64,000 bases of DNA from Dipteris shenzhenensis. Lineage: Eukaryota > Polypodiophyta > Polypodiopsida > Gleicheniales. Location: the NCBI GenBank assembly GCA_047967505.1, contig CM106538.1; one strand, written 5' to 3'. Position numbers and translations under genes: made by a program. Under the pieces are notes generated by a model. It ran no database searches, was not told the DNA's origin, and worked only from the letters and a program-made list of their open reading frames with translations. This document shows, one piece after another, positions 21,606-32,809 of the stretch (position 1 is the stretch's first letter; the number at the start of each line of letters is the position of its first letter).

Positions 21606-22630
21606 CTGAAATACAAGAAGTATTAATATTAACATATCTTCCAAATTCCTCAGTTTCTGTCCACATCCTTTCATTACAAATCCAAACATCAATCCCTCAT
21701 CAAGGACAATCAACCACACTACAATACACAAAGATTAGCCAAATCAGAACAAGACCTCAAATCAGCTATTGTATATTTACAAATATCATAGAATATAGTG
21801 TTTTTGAAAGCTTATCAGCTTTTCTCCAATTCAATTTCGAGTTGAGTTTTAGTAAACACCAAAATCTATTCAATGTTGTAAACGTCTTGCATAAATTCCT
21901 TGAGCTGCCATAGCTTGTGTCACCAATTCCTATTTATTCCCAGAAATAAAGAGAGAATAGTTTATTTTGACTTCGGTCAAAGTGAGTTGATTTTTGTTTA
22001 CTAGAAAGTTTCTATCTTTTGATTGTTTGCTTAGTTGCATGGCGAGGACGCCGACAAAGGACTAGGATTGGTCCAGAGAATTAGAATGCATGCATTGGCT
22101 AACCGTTAACCGGAGAAATCGTGCTTGGTGGTATTTTATTTCTGGCATGTAGGTGGAGATTATGGGGAAAGGCATGCAAACTGGACATCCAAAGGCTAGA
22201 GGGAAATCACACATTTAAGATTGCTATTTTTAGCAAGAACTGCCATGATTAGCAATCAGCTCGCCTCTACTAAAGAGGGGAGAATTTTGGATTTGGCTGC
22301 TTAGTTGTAACAGTGATTTTGCTGTAGCTTCTTCTGTGTGCTCCCCGAGAGCTGACCTTTGTATTGAAATTCTGAAATAAAAACCTTCAAGGGTTCACCA
22401 ACAGTTACTTCTAGCCCCTAGTGTGCGTGTTCTCTGTTCTTACTCCCCTCTCAGTTTCATTTGATTCCCTGAAGAAATATTCTGCTGTTCCCATCAAATG
22501 AAGCTATCGATACTGTTTTTTCCTGTTATTCCTAAAATGTGAAATTTTCCCTGGAGATTATCTGCGGGTATACCAGGATGATTTCCTTGGTATTAGAGTC
22601 CAGATTCACCACTCTCCCTGGTGGTGACAA
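21606..22630 (-). other. 3' end of the giant intron, non-TE part
   Basis: About 1 kb of AT-rich sequence directly upstream (on the minus strand) of the exon 5 acceptor. No open frame or transposon recognised. Confidence 0.6.
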
Positions 22631-22714
22631 TGAGAGAGAGCAAGCGAGAAAGAAAGAAAGAAAGAAAGAAAGTGTATTATTGTCCACTAAAGGCCAAAAT
22701 GGGCCCATGGGACA
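22631..22714 (-). repeat. LINE-A terminal hairpin and CTTT tail
   Basis: Read on the minus strand: GTCCCATGGGCC, loop, GGCCTTTAGTGGAC, AATAATACA, then a CTTT/CT microsatellite. Same order as the tails at 4470, 4769, 46455, 46948, 47373 and 50800. Confidence 0.85.
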
Positions 22715-22932
22715 TCAAGAACTCTGCGTACAAGATAGCACAAAATCAACGTGCCACAAAGAAGAGGCATCGTCGAATATCATCTAAGTGCTACGCAATA
22801 CAATGCAAGTGAAAGTACATAATGTCAAATCCGAGCCTAAATACAAAGTAAGCTAGATGCAAGGAAACCGCCCCTGGGTGCAAAATGGGGGGATGAGTAC
22901 AATATGTCAATGCAAAGATACAAGTCCATGTA

Positions 22933-25900
22933 TCACGGAGTCTGAGAACCAAAATAATACTGGAAATCCTGTCCATCGACTCTGCCTCCTGCTATGAGAG
23001 TACAAATCTGAGCAAAAGTGAGGTGAGCGGCTGGTAGGGCGAGATCTCCATGAGTAAGTCTCCTCCGAAAAGCTGCCATCATCCTGAATCGTCTGGAGAT
23101 GAAGCGGCGAGTACGTCCCCTATGTAACAAGATCCTGCGGCGTCTACAAACCATCTCATATGTACATCCACAGGGTGGAGGCATGTGTCCTGTGTGAGCT
23201 CTGACCTCCTCGTGCTCCTCCTGATACCTGTCATCTGGTATAGCGTGTGTCTGAGCTCTATCGGGCTGGGCTCTATCACGCTCCGGTCTGTGCTGATGGT
23301 CTCTGAGGTAGTGTCGTCGAAGCATAGTGGCCTCCCTGACATAAAGAGCTAGGCAATGCTGATCCTCATAATCCATCACTCGTGAGAGAGGTCCAAAGCC
23401 ATCCGTGAAGAGACAGTGGAATCTCCCTCTGATCTCATAATATAGCGGGCATCTGCAAATGAAGTGCTCCTCTGACTCCACCTCTCCCATGGTGCAACAA
23501 GGGCAGATCCTGGTCTCTCGGCCTGGACGCCGTCCATCCTCCATGCGTCGCATCCTACCAGCCTCTATCTCGAGCTGATGCGAAGAGACTCTAAGCTGGC
23601 CAAGGGCAATCCTCAGTGAGTGGGACATGTGGATACCTGTGTAGCCTGGTGGAATGACAAATCCATCCTCTGAGATCCGAAGGAAGTGGTCACGATATGT
23701 GGCCATCTTCGTCGGAAGCTGCGTGGGATAAATCCAAGTGCGGTACGTATGAAGCTGCAGCAAGTCTGCTCTCGTGACCTGACTAAGCTCGTGGCGAGTC
23801 AACTCGAGATGAGGGGCATCTATGCTGTATCGGAAGGGAGGCAGTCTATCCATGTCTAGTCCAAGAGATGTGAGCCACCTAGTGAGTCTGAAGTACCAGC
23901 AGTATCGGGCCCCAGATCGTGCCAACTCCATAGAAGATGCAAGTGCTAACCATGGCAACCCAGCTCTGCCTGCTGCTCAGTCTCCAAACTCCCTAACCCT
24001 GTGCAAATACATGACCGACTGAAACGCTGCATCCAATGCAAGGGGAGTAGCTCCAAACTCTGCTAGCATGATCTCGTGCGGAACTGTAGCCTTGGCCCTA
24101 ATGAGCCGAGAGAACATGATGATCTGTAACCTCTCTACTCGTCTCCAATCTGCAGCGCCAAGGTCTCCTGCCCAGAAAGGAGCTGCATACATCGCAGCTG
24201 GTCTCACCAATGTGTCAAATAGCAGGGATTTCGTATCGGGATGCTGAAAGTGGGACTAAAAACACTGACGCTCAAGATGAGCCAACGAAGCATACCCTTT
24301 ACTAATCCTATCTCATGCTGCATATGTCATGGTAAAGATCGGTACCCTGAAAACTGCCCCCAAATAAGTGTACTCTCTAACAAGCTCAATGGGCTGTCCG
24401 TCATAAGTGAAGCAAAACTCATCCGTGCTGTAGATACGATCAGAGGTGTTGAAAACCATAACCTTGGTCTTGCCAAGGTTTACGGTCAATCCCCTGTCCT
24501 GGCAAAACCTGTGGAGTGCCTCAATATGTGCCTGGAGGCCCTGAGCAGTAGAGGAAATGAGAACCACATCGTCCGCATACAGGAGGATAGGAATGGAGCA
24601 TCCTGAGAGAGTAGAGCCCACACCGCCTGTCATCTGTACGAACATCTCTAGCTCATCAATATATAGTCCAAAGAGAGTAGGAGAGAGCGGGCAACCCTGC
24701 TTTACCCCAATCGTGCTGCATACCTCCTCTGAGAGCCCCTCACGAGTCCGAACCCGACCAGTGACCCTCTCATACAAAGCCATGATAGCCCACTGTGTTT
24801 CTCCACTGAAGCCCATCTCGCGAATCCTCTGAAACAATCTGAATCGCGGAACTGTATCAAATGCCTTCCTGAAGTCCACGAAGCAACAATAAAGCCGTTG
24901 CCTTCGTGACTTCGCCTCCTCTACTAGTGCCCTGAGTGTGAGAATGTGGTCAAGCGTCGAATGATCCCTGCGAAATCCAGCCTGTCCTCTGGCTCTGAGT
25001 CCTGTCGTCTCGGCATGGTCATTTATACGGCTTTCCAAAACTGATGCATAGATCTTGGCCATAACGTGGCCAATCATGATGGTCCTGTAATTCGACGGCT
25101 CCATAGGGTCCCCCGACTTGTGGATAGGTACTATGGTATTGCCTAACCAGGACTGTGGTAGGCCTGTACAAACAGACTCATTGAAGAGACGGGAGAGAAC
25201 AAAAGCTAAGGTATCAATCCCATGGATTACATACTCCGCTTGCAATCCATCATGATCCTTAGCTCTCCCGTTCTTCAATCGGTGGACTGCTGCACGAACA
25301 CTCTCCGATGTGAAGAGACTAGATGAAGCTGGCCTAGGGGAGTGGGATAAATCGATATCTGGCTGATCTGGAACATCGTATAGAGCTGAAGTATATGCAG
25401 ACCAGACACGTGGATCTGTGAGGGGGCTCTGAGACTTCGAGCGGAGGAATTTTCTCCAGAATTCCTTGGAGTCACAGCTGAAAAGCAAGCTTCTCAGCTC
25501 CTCCTCATTCCGGGCTAGAAATTGGCGTTTCTTGCGCCTAACCAACCACTTGTAGTCTCTCTTGGTTTCGGCAAGGAGGGGAGACTTCTCCTTGGTCTCA
25601 AGGTTAAGTTTCCTGCGGAGTTCCTTACACTCCTCGTCATACCAACCGTTGCAAGGAACAAGACCAACCGGTGGGGGACTAGACGAATGACATGTGGCAG
25701 GGAACGACATGTGAGCGGCAGAAACGAGTGAAGTATGTACAAGTTCCCACCGGTCCCGCGTGGATGGTAGAGCATCTAATAGATGAGGACGGAGTAGGCG
25801 GCTGAGGTTCTGGCTATATACATCATCGAACTGGTGGTCGAAATGAACCTCGTAGTAGGGTTGGCGGTCGTGATAACGAGGGGGAGGTGGGTCATGGGAG

Positions 25901-26760
25901 ACATGAGTCAAAGTAAAGTGGATGAGTGCATGGTCGGCACAGGGCATGAAGGGGCTAACAGTAAGGCTATGGATGGAAGGGACTAGAGTCGCGGGACCTA
26001 TGATGTAGTCGATCACGCTAGTACCACGCCCAGAAGCAGAAGAGAATGTAGGCATGGAAGACTGTGGCCACCTGGACAAGCCATTATAAATGACCATACT
26101 GTGCGAGGTGAGGAGCTCCAGTAGCTGACGTCCCTGATCTGTGGGCTGTACTGTGCAGTCTGATGAAGTCCGACAGAGGCTATCATCGTGAAATGCTGGG
26201 AGTATGACCGGATCCTCCATGAAGTCATAAGTGAAGGCCTGTCTGTCTGAGGTCCTCGCGTTGAAGTCTCCTAAAAGGATGACTTCTCCGCGACGTGAAA
26301 AATCTGCAATGTCCGCTGAGAGATCCTCAAATATGGACTGGCCTGGTCCAGTGGAAGAATAGATCGACTGCGCCGGGGGGAAGTAGCAAACTGCAATAAA
26401 AAGATCTCGCTGAGGGGCCCTGCGGCAAATGCGTACCCACAAGAATCGGGCATGTGAATCTGCTCTCTCCACTGTGATGATCCGATCGAGATGCTCTCTG
26501 TACAAAATGGCCACTCCTCCAGATCCTCTCACTCCAAATGTCCGGGCGTGCTGCCTGAAGGCAGATCTCCATGTATACCCTGTCACTCGTGGCAAAGGTC
26601 TCTCTGGACTCTCGTGTGTCTCCGTGAAAAAGATGATATCTCTCCCAAAGAATGCCCCCTGTAGATTGCCTGGTTGTGCTGTAAAAGAACCATTGCAGTT
26701 CCATACAGCGATGCGTAGACTATCTGACGGGTGGTGTGTCCCATGGGCCCTGTCCCATCA
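22933..26760 (-). pseudogene. LINE-A ORF2 (endonuclease-reverse transcriptase)
   Basis: One reading frame spans about 1,275 codons with only three stops: 24313-24315 (TGA), 24256-24258 (TAG) and 23977-23979 (TGA). The APE-type endonuclease starts near 26710 (WNCNG, then FTETHE, LLGDFNART) and ends with ADHALI, where most families have SDH. The other copy at 48290 also reads ADH, so this is a family trait. The reverse transcriptase spans about 25200-24330 with the motifs NYRTI, GFRRDHST, FVDFRKAFD, KQGCPLSP and the catalytic YADD. A C-terminal zinc finger CPCCTMG...EEHFIC lies near 23500-23440, and the protein ends FGSQTP. There is no clear ATG before the endonuclease; the frame opens after a TGA near 26765. 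The three stops each fit a single transition. Confidence 0.9.
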
Positions 26761-26860
26761 AGCGGACGGGGCAGGAGGTGGAGGTGGAGGTGGAGGTGGG
26801 GCTGTATCTGCTGGTCTGCCATCTCTAAGCACTGTGGTTGAGAGAGAGAGAGAGAGAGTT

Positions 26861-27395
26861 CTGGTTGAGAACATCCTACCACAAGCAAAAATCGAAGTCC
26901 AGAAGAGAAGCCAGGCACAACCAGTGTGCAACAAAAATTCGCCCCTGCTTCCATAAGGGAGAGAAGCTTTGGCACAATTGTGAATCAGTTTAAACCTGAC
27001 TCTGTGCAGCCAGCAAAGTTTGGGAAGCGATTTGACCTATCAAGGAGTGGGAACAGCTTGGGTTTTTTGCTGTCTAAAGTGAAACTTGAAATTCAGAACA
27101 GTTTGTTCTGATAGCAAATAAGAGAAGCATGCAGGTTTGAACACCAAGATGCCCCACAAGAAGGGACTAGAGGTACTAGTTGATGATCTGGATGAAGATG
27201 TTGTTAAGGCCAAGATTCAGGAGTATGAATTCCTGAAAAAGAACTCACGATTCCAGCATCTATGTTAGGTAGGTCCCATGGAGAAATCTGTCACGCAGGT
27301 GCCCGTAAATTCTCCCAAGTAATCCAAAAAGAAGCGTTCTTTAAGCCCCTCCTCGACTTTGACTTCAGGTTGATCCAAGAGACGCCATAAATCGC
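26861..27395 (+). other. Unassigned, short coding-like pieces
   Basis: On the plus strand, 26950-27110 reads as a 50-residue peptide and 27148-27267 as a 39-residue acidic peptide starting MPHKKGLEVL. On the minus strand, 27265-27395 is open and reads GEFTGTCVTDFSMGP near its end. I cannot name any of them. They may be LINE 5' sequence or host exon debris. The stretch ends where the gypsy-2 LTR begins. Confidence 0.3.
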
Positions 27396-28613
27396 TGTCA
27401 CGAGGACGTGAAATTTTGGGACTTTTGATTTGCGACTCCTGTAATTCGCACAAGACTACCTTGAGCCTCTGGGACGCGAGGGTCCGGCCATGGGGCGGGA
27501 CTTGGGGAATTAAAATTCCTAGTGGGCCCTTGGAAATAGTGAATGTGCGCCCAGTTACTAGGCAATTAATTCCTAGGGCCAAAGTGTGCAACAAGGGGGC
27601 CAAAAGAGTGGTGCAATTAAAAAACACTGCTTTTTGAATTATATTGTGTGATCATTAAGCACCTAGGAAGTTTGGAGATAATATCAGTGGCAACAATAAA
27701 TCTTAGATGAGCATGGGCCTAGGGCTTTAAAAGGGGGAGGGAGCCCTTCTTTTGGATGCAATTGGCCAAATCAGTTCTAGAGGAGCCACATCTTCAGTTT
27801 CAGGTGTTCTAGAGCCTGCCAGAGAATTCGTTTTTACCCAAGGGCTAGTTTCAGGTGATCCGGGGCCTGCCAAGGAAATTTGTTTTTACCCAGGGGCCAG
27901 TTTCAGGTGTTCCAGAGCCTGCCATGGAAATTCGTTTTTACCCAGTGGCCAGTTTCAGGTGTTCCAGAGCTTGCCACGGAAATTCGTTTTTACCCAGGGG
28001 CCAGTTTCAGGTGATCCAGGGCCTCCCAGGGAAATTCGTTTTGACCCAGGGGCTAGTTTCAGGTGTTCCAGAGCCTGCCAATGAAACTCGTTTTTACCCA
28101 GGGGCCAGTTCCAAGTGATCCAGGGCCTGCCAGAGCAAATCGCAATTAATCCAAGAGTCTGCTGCAGGTGGCGATTCCTGCCAGGGTGTCTGTTCCAGTT
28201 TGCGATTTGCTTTTGGGCTCTTCCAGGCTGTTCCAGGTGCCTGCGATTGGTTCTAGGGCTGTTCTAGGAGTTTTGGACTTGACCAGGCTACTCCAGGTGA
28301 ACTGCGACTTGCTTTTTCAGGCTTTCAAGCTTTGCAGGAGATTTCGACCTGATTTCTGGAGCTTTCTGGGTAATGTGGCTGGTTTTGGTAACTTTCCAGG
28401 CGTGGGTGTTCGCTTCTAAGCTGCTCTTGGGGCTGTGCCAAAGCAGAATCAGCTTATCTCCGCAGGATCTTGGTTTTCTAGCCACGGTAACCTTTCTTCT
28501 GTGGATTCCGGGTAGAAGAAGGCTTGTCTTTGCCTGTTTTTGCCATTTCCTGATTGGTTGCTGGCTAGTTATTGCGTTTGGGTTTCTTTCCTCGCGAAGA
28601 AGGGTTGATTTAT
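27396..28613 (+). repeat. 5' LTR of gypsy-2 (and possible leader)
   Basis: Starts TGTCACGAGG. A TTTAAAAGGGGG motif near 27724 may be its TATA-like element and is shared with the 3' copy. The 3' limit is not visible because LINE-B starts at 28614. Confidence 0.75.
27798..28130 (+). repeat. 52-bp tandem repeats in gypsy-2 5' LTR
   Basis: Seven units starting near 27798, 27849, 27901, 27953, 28005, 28057 and 28109. Each contains TTTCAGGTGxTCCAGxGCCTGCC and GTTTTTACCCAGGGGC. Two variants, GTGTTCCAGAG and GTGATCCAGGG, are interspersed. A 110-codon frame runs through them only because the repeat lacks stops. Confidence 0.92.
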
Positions 28614-29168
28614 GCTCTACCATCGACTTCTTGCTACTATCAGAGCCACATTCGGAGTGGTCACTGAGATCCCCCCCCCTTTCCTGGCATGCCTTCTTCC
28701 TCGGCAGAGGCAATCAAAGCGGACGGGGTGCCTCGAGTTAGGGTCATTGTCTCTGACCCTAACATCTCACATGACCACATCATGCTTTAGCGCCCACATG
28801 GCTCTCTCTTTCGACAGAGAGTCGAGATTGCTGGTAGACAGGACCAGTGCAGGATTTGCAAGACCCTTGGGTACTTTGCTAGAGATTGCCCAAGGAAGTA
28901 AAAAAGACCCAAGAGGTCTTCTGGTGCAGCTCCTTCACGTACAACCCCGACCGCACCTCCCCAGCGCCCTGTACCAAGCACTCCAGGACCACTAGGAGCA
29001 GCAGGGCGCCCTGCTTCGCGCACCCCAGGACCACCAGGGACAGCAGAGCGCCCAAAGCCCACCGCAGCACACCCAGTACCACAATGGACAGCGATCAGAG
29101 CGGCTCCCTTACCTCAGGAGACCTTTGATCCGGTTCAGACAGACGCCATCCAGACTCTAGAGGTAGAT
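28614..29168 (+). pseudogene. LINE-B ORF1 fragment with CCHC knuckle
   Basis: Matches the minus-strand ORF1 at 62405-61860. In fragments it reads ATFGVVTEIP, RVIVSDPNIS and a zinc knuckle region CRICKTLGYFARDC, as in plant L1 ORF1 proteins that combine a DUF4283-like domain with a CCHC finger. Frames shift several times. It stops at the 8-bp AGGTAGAT duplication and resumes at 32248. Confidence 0.75.
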
Positions 29169-29534
29169 ATACCTTTGTAAGACTAGAATAAGTCCAATCA
29201 TACAAATTTAGAATTTTTGTTGTTCTAAAGATCAAAAATCTACAAAGAAAATAAAAGAGAAAATGAAAGAGAAGAAAAAAGAGGTAAACAAAAACTTTTA
29301 TGAAAAACAAAAGGAAGACATACTTAGCAAGCAAAGCAACACTTATGTCGTCATCAGTGCCCAAGCATAAGCAGCTATACTGGGTTTCTAAAGACCCGTG
29401 GAGTCTCTTGGGCAAACCTAGTGCTTACTAAAATACGTCAAATAAACAAAAGAGAATGAAAACAAGAAATAAAGAAGTAACAAAGCAGGTGACTAAGCAA
29501 AAATAAACAAGCAAGTGAAGAAACAAAAACTTCC

Positions 29535-29541
29535 AAAAAAC

Positions 29542-29582
<41 letters not shown>

Positions 29583-30335
29583 AATAAAGTCAAGCCACTT
29601 TACAAAGGAGGGAACCGCAATCAACTTACCAATTATAGAACCATAATGGTGAGCTCCACAATGGCAAAACTGTTTAGCACAATAATTGAGTTAGAACTCA
29701 GCCTATGGGCAGAGTTGCATAAAAAAAGGGCCATTGGACAAGCAGGATTTAGGAAAGCTCACAGCACTGTGGATCATCTGGTCAAAAAAGGGTTTTGCCT
29801 TGTAGCCTACTCTCCTCCATTAAAACTCGTATAGTGACCAGATGATCCACAGTGTTGTGAGCTTTCCTAAAGCCTGCTTGTCCCCAATGGCCCTTTTTTT
29901 ATGCAACTCTGCCCATAGGCTGAGTTCTGACTCAATTATTGTGCTAAACAGTTTTGCCATTGTGGAGCTCACCATTATGGTTCTATAATTGGTAAGTTGA
30001 TTGCGGTTCCCTCCTTTGTAAAGTGGCTTGACTTTATTGGAAGAGAGAGAGAGAAAAAAACTCACTCTCTTTCTCTCTTCCAATAAAGTCAAGCCACTTC
30101 ACAAAGGAGGGAACCGCAATCAACTTACCAAGTATAGAACCATAATGGTGAGCTCCACAATGGCAAAACTGTTTAGCACAATAATTGAGTCAGAACTCAG
30201 CCTATGGGCAGAGTTGCATAAAAAAAGGGCCATTGGACAAGCAGGCTTTAGCAAAGCTCACAGCACTGTGGATCATCTGGTCACTATACGAGTTTTAATG
30301 GAGGAGAGTAGGCTACAAGGCAAAACCCTTTTTTG
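29535..30335. repeat. Direct-inverted-direct fold-back of LINE-C
   Basis: The same RT segment is present three times: plus at about 29535-29783, minus at 29784-30052 and plus at 30060-30335 (continuing into the long LINE-C frame). The minus copy and the last plus copy form a palindrome with arms of about 270 bp and almost no spacer, centred near 30056, with only a handful of mismatches. The first copy has an expanded CT run (29543-29579). Confidence 0.92.
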
Positions 30336-31860
30336 TTGCTTTATAGATTTTAAGAAAGCATTCGATATGGTGCCCAGAAACAGTTTATGGGAGAGAATGT
30401 TGCAGTTGGAAGTACCACACCAACTCAAGATAGCAGTTTTCAGGCTATATGAGAAGGTAACAAGCCAACTCAAGGGAAAAAATGGGCTATCAACAGCATT
30501 CTACAGCAATATGGCGGTGAAACAGGGATGCCCACTGTCACCTACATTGTTTGGCTTATGCATTGATAGACTAGAAGAATCGGTCGAGGAGACACTACAA
30601 GAAAAGAGCATAGACAGCCCTCAAATCTTGGGATATGCTGTATTACTGCTGTTGTATGCAAATGATGTTGTCTTCTTCTCACACACAGCAGAAAAGGTGG
30701 GATGGATGATGCATGTACTTCATAAATTTTGTGTGGAAAGTGGCTTTGCTGTTAATGTCAACAAAACAAAGATGATGATAGTCAAAACAGTACAGCCAGC
30801 AAACACACCAAATATTATGTACAATGGCCAGCAAATTGAAAGAGTGCAAACTTTCAAATACCTAGGGGTGGATATACCAGCAAATCACAGGTGGAGTGAT
30901 TGTGTTCAAAGAAGGATTGATGCAGGGTGGGGTAAGTACTATCAGTTTGAGAATGATTGCAGGAATAGTGACACTATAAGATGGGGTATTAGACAAATCC
31001 TTTTTGATGCATATGTTGTACAGACAGTGTTATATGGGGTGGAAGTTTGGGGAGGAAGTATCTCAGCATCAAAATGGGATGATATTGAGAAGATGCAAAA
31101 ATCATTCATCAGAAGGCACTTGGGAATCAAAATTACCACACCCTACTCAATCATGCTTCTAGAGACTGGCACCAAACCAATTGAAATAAGGGCATTGGAA
31201 AGAGTTTTCAAATACATCAAGAAGGTCAAGGCCATGGACATACACAGACTACCAAGAAAGGCATGGGAAGCAAGTAGAAGACTTCAAAAAACAAATAAGA
31301 GTAAGATACTATCCTCAGGATGGTGGCTAGATATTCATGGCTGGTTCCAAAGGTGGGAAGTTGCCTCATATTTAGATAGCCCCTCAGACAAAATGGATGA
31401 GGAGGCACTGCAAAAAGTGCTCCTTGAAGCATTGCATCATAAATGGCAATCAGCTAAGAAAAGAGCTAAGTTTGAATACTATTGCCAACATATTGGTCCC
31501 AGCTATTGGAGCACATATGCTCAAGCAAAGGACAATGTTCAAAGATACATAAGCATGCCCATACCTATTAATGTCAGGCGTAATATTGCAAGTATGCGTA
31601 CCCGTTCTCATATGCTAGAGGTGGAGAGAGGAGCCTGGGGAGATACTTCAAGAGATCGATGAATTTGCCAAATGTGTGATTTGCAGGACGTGGAGACAGA
31701 AGCGCATGTTTTATTGACATGCCCACAGTATGCCCACATAAGGAAAGATTTTCAGAATGTCGTAGAGAGGCACTCAAATCTTGTGAGCCTACTCACGCAT
31801 GTACATCCTCCTATCTTATATATTGGTAGGATTCTTAAGCACAGAGAACAATGCACGATG
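30061..31860 (+). pseudogene. LINE-C ORF2 (reverse transcriptase part)
   Basis: Open from 30028 to 31662, then one TGA followed in the same frame by a zinc finger CQMCDLQ...EAHVLLTC. RT motifs are present in order: KYRTIMVSS, GQAGFSKAHST, FIDFKKAFD, KQGCPLSPTLFGL. The catalytic box reads YAND where YADD is expected, so the second Asp position is lost. A connection region with WGGS and IRRHLGI follows. The endonuclease is missing; the 5' end starts inside the palindrome. The protein resembles LINE-A in layout but is clearly a different family. Confidence 0.85.
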
Positions 31861-31958
31861 TCGTAGGCTATAAAGCAGTGATACTGTGTTACTTTATCGT
31901 CCCTTCCTCTTTGGAGGACAGAGACTTCCTTTTTTGTATCTTCTCTGATCAGATGAGG

Positions 31959-32030
31959 TCCCATGGGTCGTTTTTCAGCCCCCAGAGGACGATAATACAA
32001 CATTCTATTCTATTCTATTCTCTCTCTCTT
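31959..32030 (+). repeat. LINE-C terminal hairpin and ATTCT tail
   Basis: GTCCCATGGGTCG, a T-rich loop, CAGAGGAC, GATAATACA, then a tail of about three to four CTATT/ATTCT units and CT repeats. Same plan as the LINE-A ends though the coding parts differ. Confidence 0.75.
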
Positions 32031-32247
32031 ATTTAAAACATAAAAATCTAAATGGCCCTTTACACTTATGTATTGTTTCTACAAAGAGGCAAAAATACAT
32101 TTCTAACTTAGAAAGCACAAGCATACTCAAACAAACTCTCTTTTGAAACTACAAGAAAAACGGGCTATTCAGCTCCCCACTTTTTGTTTTCAGCTATGTT
32201 CAATCATTCTAAACAAACCTAAGGCCGAAACACCATAGAAGGTAGAT

Positions 32248-32809
32248 GTTGCTGCAGCCCCAGACACTACAGTTCCACATCAGGAGGGGCCTGTAGAAGC
32301 ACCAGTACCAGCCCCAATCACTTTGGTTTCTGATCATGAGGGGGCTACCGATACTTCTTCCGATACTTCTTCCCCACACACTATTCCTGCCACAGTCAGG
32401 ACGACCGAGGGAATGCATGGACAGATGAGGACTCCATATTCCTCTTCAGCCCAACCACAGGCCTCCTCAGCCCCCAGCTCCAGTTCTGCTGAGAGTGGCC
32501 GGCAGGTCCTTCTCCTCCATCTTCCACGAGTGCAGGTCTTCTTCGCACTCCTCGGCAAAACCTGCTTCTCAGGAACTCTTTTTCGGCACTGGCTGACTCG
32601 GCGACTTTCATGGATGAGGAGGAGTTTGTGCCCTCCACCTTAGGGGTCCCGGTCATTGGGATTCCTTTTGATAGGGCCTCCCCCTCAGCAGGGGTGGGGA
32701 TCCTTTCACCTATTGAGTTTCCTGCCCTCAGTAGGAGAGTTTCGGCCCAAGGGAAGCTGGTCTCCTCTACTAGGTCGGGTAAGCCTTTCCACCCAGCATC
32801 CTCCTGTCG
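32248..32809 (+). pseudogene. LINE-B ORF1 C-terminal remainder
   Basis: Continues the ORF1 homology after the insert. It is proline/serine-rich and in mixed frames, and ends directly before the ORF2 ATG at 32810. The same text occurs on the minus strand at about 61650-61870. Confidence 0.6.

Larger units (their letters stand above)
22631..26860 (-). mobile_element. LINE-A, long minus-strand copy
   Basis: Non-LTR retrotransposon with an almost complete ORF2 and the family's 3' end. The 5' limit is uncertain; a GA/CT run lies at 26839-26858. No ORF1 is recognised upstream. It lies within the giant intron in the same direction as the host gene. Confidence 0.88.
29169..32239 (+). mobile_element. 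3.07-kb insert carrying LINE-C
   Basis: Bounded by an 8-bp direct duplication AGGTAGAT (29161-29168 and 32240-32247). The minus-strand LINE-B copy near 61870 has the same site uninterrupted. The ends are AT-rich (29169-29530 and 32031-32239) and show no clear inverted repeats. The middle holds LINE-C sequence and a fold-back. It may be one LINE insertion with messy ends, or an AT-rich transposon that was itself invaded by LINE-C. Confidence 0.75.

Noticed and set aside
23977-24315. Stops in LINE-A as sites of U-to-C RNA editing, which ferns use in organelles
   Set aside because: That editing is organellar, and this is a nuclear transposon. Ordinary transitions explain the stops.
24241-25731. 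Plus-strand open frames over the LINE-A ORF2
   Set aside because: They are shadows of the coding strand. Motifs, including YADD, are on the minus strand only.
27752-28118. Open frames of 87-110 codons through the 52-bp repeats, and a CRISPR-like look of the array
   Set aside because: The frames exist only because the repeat lacks stops. There are no unique spacers, the variation is by base changes, and the array lies in an LTR with a twin at 45711-46030.
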